Part shown: one piece after another, positions 12,773 through 14,304 of the stretch
How positions within the stretch are numbered: the stretch's first letter is position 1
How the letters are laid out: the number at the start of each line of letters is the position of its first letter
Assembly: GCA_019425045.1 (NCBI GenBank)
Contig: JAHYYI010000038.1
Span: 1-14,304, forward strand
DNA length: 14,304 nucleotides
Reading direction: 5' to 3'
Source: Collinsella sp.
Lineage (GTDB): Bacteria; Actinomycetota; Coriobacteriia; Coriobacteriales; Coriobacteriaceae
Translations under genes and position numbers: made by a program
The notes under the pieces: generated by a model
Databases searched by the model: none
Told to the model about the DNA's origin: nothing
What the model saw: only the letters and a program-made list of their open reading frames with translations

Positions 12773-13522
12773 ATGTTGCTCGAGGGCAAGAAAGCAATCA
12801 TCACCGGAGGCACACGCGGTATCGGCTATGCCATCGCCTGCCGTTTTATCGAGGAAGGCGCTGCCGTCACCGTCTTTGGCTCGCGCCAGGAGACTGCCGA
12901 CACGGCCGTTGAGAAGCTGACAGCCGCCTATCCCGACGCCAAGGTCTGGGGTCGCTCCTGCGATCTCACCTCGCTCGAAGCCGTGACCGAGGCCTTTACC
13001 CAGGCTGCCGCTGACATGGGCGGCTTGGACACGGTCGTCAACAATGCCGGCATCTCCCAGCGCTCGCCGCTCCTTAACTATACGGCCGAGGAGTTCGCAA
13101 AGGTCATGGACCTTAACGTCGTCGCCGTCTTTAATGGCCACCAGGCTGCCGCCAAGATCATGACCGAGGCCGGCCACGGCGGCACCATCACTACCACAAG
13201 CTCGATGGTCGCCAAGTACGGCCAGCCCTCCGGCGTCGGTTACCCCACGTCCAAGTTTGCCGTCAACGGTATGGTCCAGTCGCTCTCGCGCGAGCTCGCT
13301 CCCATGGGCATCCGCGTCAACGCCGTCGCCCCCGGCGTGACTAAGACCGACATGGTCGCCAACCTGCCCGAAGAGGTCATCAAGCCCATCATCGCCACCA
13401 TTCCGCTGGGTCGTATGGGCGAGCCCGAGGATGTCGCCAACGCCTTTGTTTTCCTGGCGAGCGACATGTCCTCCTATGTCACGGGCGCCGTGCTCCCCGT
13501 CGACGGAGCCGCCCGCTCCTAA
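12773..13522 (+). CDS. Classical short-chain dehydrogenase/reductase (FabG-like SDR)
   Basis: A 249-residue NAD(P)H-dependent oxidoreductase. The cofactor motif TGGTRGIG is at residues 11-18, an Arg at 38 after strand 2 (VFGSR) favours NADP(H), and a CDLT motif is at 63-66. The structural NNAG is at 90-93, LNVVAVF near 114-120, and the catalytic set is N115, S144, Y157 and K161 (YPTSK). NAVAPGVTKTDM near 180 and the C-terminal YVTGAVLPVDGAA complete the classical SDR pattern at the usual length. The start at 12773 is supported by AGAGGAAG upstream; the longer frame to 12701 adds 24 non-conserved residues. It stands alone between two terminators. Resemblance to 3-oxoacyl-ACP reductase is general to the family; without fab or bile-acid genes nearby the substrate stays open. 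Confidence 0.9.
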   Translation: MLLEGKKAIITGGTRGIGYAIACRFIEEGAAVTVFGSRQETADTAVEKLTAAYPDAKVWGRSCDLTSLEAVTEAFTQAAADMGGLDTVVNNAGISQRSPLLNYTAEEFAKVMDLNVVAVFNGHQAAAKIMTEAGHGGTITTTSSMVAKYGQPSGVGYPTSKFAVNGMVQSLSRELAPMGIRVNAVAPGVTKTDMVANLPEEVIKPIIATIPLGRMGEPEDVANAFVFLASDMSSYVTGAVLPVDGAARS

Positions 13523-13567
13523 GGAGCCACAAGCTTTGGCTTCAAGTTTCAACATAGCTCAACCAAA

Positions 13568-13606
13568 AAGGCGCGCCGTCTGAATCAACTACAGACAGCG
13601 CGCCTT
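13568..13606 (+). terminator. Terminator of the SDR gene
   Basis: AAGGCGCGC-C-GTCTG (13568-13582) pairs with CAGAC-A-GCGCGCCTT (13592-13606), 14 pairs with one C-A mismatch, around a 9-base loop. The left arm follows a run of A (13565-13569), so the U-tract would be better for leftward transcripts. It may serve both the SDR gene and the converging antiporter gene. Confidence 0.8.
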
Positions 13607-13620
13607 CTCCTGTTATGAAA

Positions 13621-13730
13621 GGGAAGCTATGTCCCAGTATTTCGGATCAGAACGGGGCACGGTTTCCCCCAGGACCTCCTTGCGGAAACCACATCCCGTT
13701 CCGAGCCTTCAAAGCGGGACGCGGCTTCCC
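13621..13730. repeat. 110-nt hairpin made of four related units in alternating orientation
   Basis: The two halves pair in exact register with no bulges: GGGAAGC/GCTTCCC (13621-27/13724-30), GTCCC/GGGAC (13631-35/13716-20), GAACGGG/CCCGTTC (13650-56/13695-701), GGTTTCC/GGAAACC (13661-67/13684-90), and AGG/CCT at the tip. Symmetric internal loops of 3, 14 and 4 bases separate the blocks. Within it are four ~15-bp look-alike units of form GGGA-N7-TCCC at about 13621, 13654, 13684 and 13716, alternating in direction with 30-33 base spacing. It starts 14 bases beyond the 3' end of the antiporter gene. The function is unknown. Confidence 0.65.
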
Positions 13731-13744
13731 CGAGAAAGTATCGA

Positions 13745-14304
13745 CTACTTACCGTCGTCGTCTTCGGCTTCTTCGCGCGCATAGAGCTCCAGCATGCGGC
13801 GGCGGTATTCGCGCACAGCGAGCTTGGCGCGCTCCAGGCGGCGGCGCTCACGCGGAGTCAGCTCGGACGGGTCGACCTCGTCTCCATAGGTCTTATCGGC
13901 AAGCAGGTGCGCCGCGTCCACGATGCGGGCATCGATGTGGCCGCTCGCTGCCTCGGCGGAAAGACGCTCGGCAATCGTATCGAGCGTAGGCAGGCCCTCG
14001 AATACGCGACCATGGCCATGCGAGGTCAGCAGCTCGTGCTCGCGCGCGAGCAAGCTCGCTAGGTCGTGGTGGGCGCGCAAGATGTCGAGCGCATCGGATG
14101 GATGCTCGGCAACCTCTGCCACGGCGGCGACCGGTGCGGCATCCACCACGCGGTAGAAGAGCTGCGCGAGCAATGGCATCAAGAACACCGTGATGGCACC
14201 GGCGGCAACCATGACCGACGCAATATCTTGCGACAGCGCGCCCGCGTTGACGGCAACGCTCGTAACGGCAACGATGATCGGCAGCGCCGTGGTGCAGTAC
14301 AGGG
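13745..14304 (-). CDS. Cation:proton antiporter, C-terminal part (runs off the window)
   Basis: The last 185 codons of a minus-strand gene whose start lies beyond 14304. The frame is open to the edge and reads LYCTTALPIIVAVTSVAVNA, then GALSQDIASVMVAAGAITVF and LMPLLAQLFYRVV. This matches the last two membrane helices of CPA-type Na+/H+ (or K+/H+) antiporters, where TALPIIVAVT and AGAITVFLMPLLA are typical. A soluble tail of about 130 residues follows, mostly charged helices (DPSELTPRERRRLERAKLAV, REYRRRMLELYAREEAEDDD), which may be regulatory and could form a coiled coil. An internal Met at 14212 is not the start because the membrane helices continue upstream of it. The family call is made from the visible end only; ion specificity cannot be told. 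Confidence 0.75.
   Translation of the reverse strand, partial: LYCTTALPIIVAVTSVAVNAGALSQDIASVMVAAGAITVFLMPLLAQLFYRVVDAAPVAAVAEVAEHPSDALDILRAHHDLASLLAREHELLTSHGHGRVFEGLPTLDTIAERLSAEAASGHIDARIVDAAHLLADKTYGDEVDPSELTPRERRRLERAKLAVREYRRRMLELYAREEAEDDDGK

Noticed and set aside
169..13522. Bile-acid module made of the BASS transporter and the SDR enzyme
   Set aside because: The two genes are more than 11 kb apart with unrelated operons between, and neither carries a motif diagnostic of bile-acid substrates.

Overview
The window reads like chromosome from a high-GC anaerobic actinomycete of the class Coriobacteriia, most likely Collinsella or a close relative. This is inferred from the GC-rich codon use, the adjacent copies of Tat-type amino-acid-binding lipoproteins, the PadR/HAAS gene pair and the palindromic repeats between genes; no marker gene here proves it. 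The window is mostly ordinary chromosome, with two accessory-looking patches at about 2.7-3.1 kb and 4.1-4.65 kb.

Left part (1-2676). A BASS-family sodium-coupled transporter gene (+) converges on a two-gene minus-strand unit. That unit is cutC followed 3 bases later by a GalT/HIT-like DUF4931 protein. The Shine-Dalgarno of the second gene lies inside the end of cutC.

Repeat-rich part (2677-4663). The 461-base gap upstream of cutC holds three palindromes in a row: a 69-bp hairpin, a perfect intrinsic-terminator hairpin with no gene to terminate, and a 56-bp REPIN-like element. Then comes a consensus sigma-70 promoter with nested dyads. It drives a padR regulator, an overlapping HAAS/DUF1700 membrane protein, and a third gene that breaks off after 87 codons. 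The break abuts a minus-strand scrap resembling a ParB N-terminal domain, followed by a second identical copy of the 56-bp REPIN and a 97-nt imperfect hairpin.

Central part (4664-10963). A complete branched-chain/hydrophobic amino-acid ABC importer lies on the minus strand. Transcription order is substrate-binding lipoprotein 2, substrate-binding lipoprotein 1, livH, livM, livG, livF. The last four genes abut or overlap. The two binding proteins are tandem paralogs that probably share one permease/ATPase core. Two hairpins separate the binding-protein gene from livH.

Right part (10964-14304). Divergent from the importer is hom, an ACT-domain homoserine dehydrogenase with its own strong terminator. 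It is followed by a classical SDR oxidoreductase with a terminator. Next comes a 110-nt hairpin built from four related ~15-bp units in alternating orientation. The window ends in the 3' part of a minus-strand cation:proton antiporter gene that runs off the edge. Aspartate-family biosynthesis (hom leads to threonine and isoleucine) beside branched-chain amino-acid uptake is a plausible functional pairing, but I found no shared operator that proves co-regulation.
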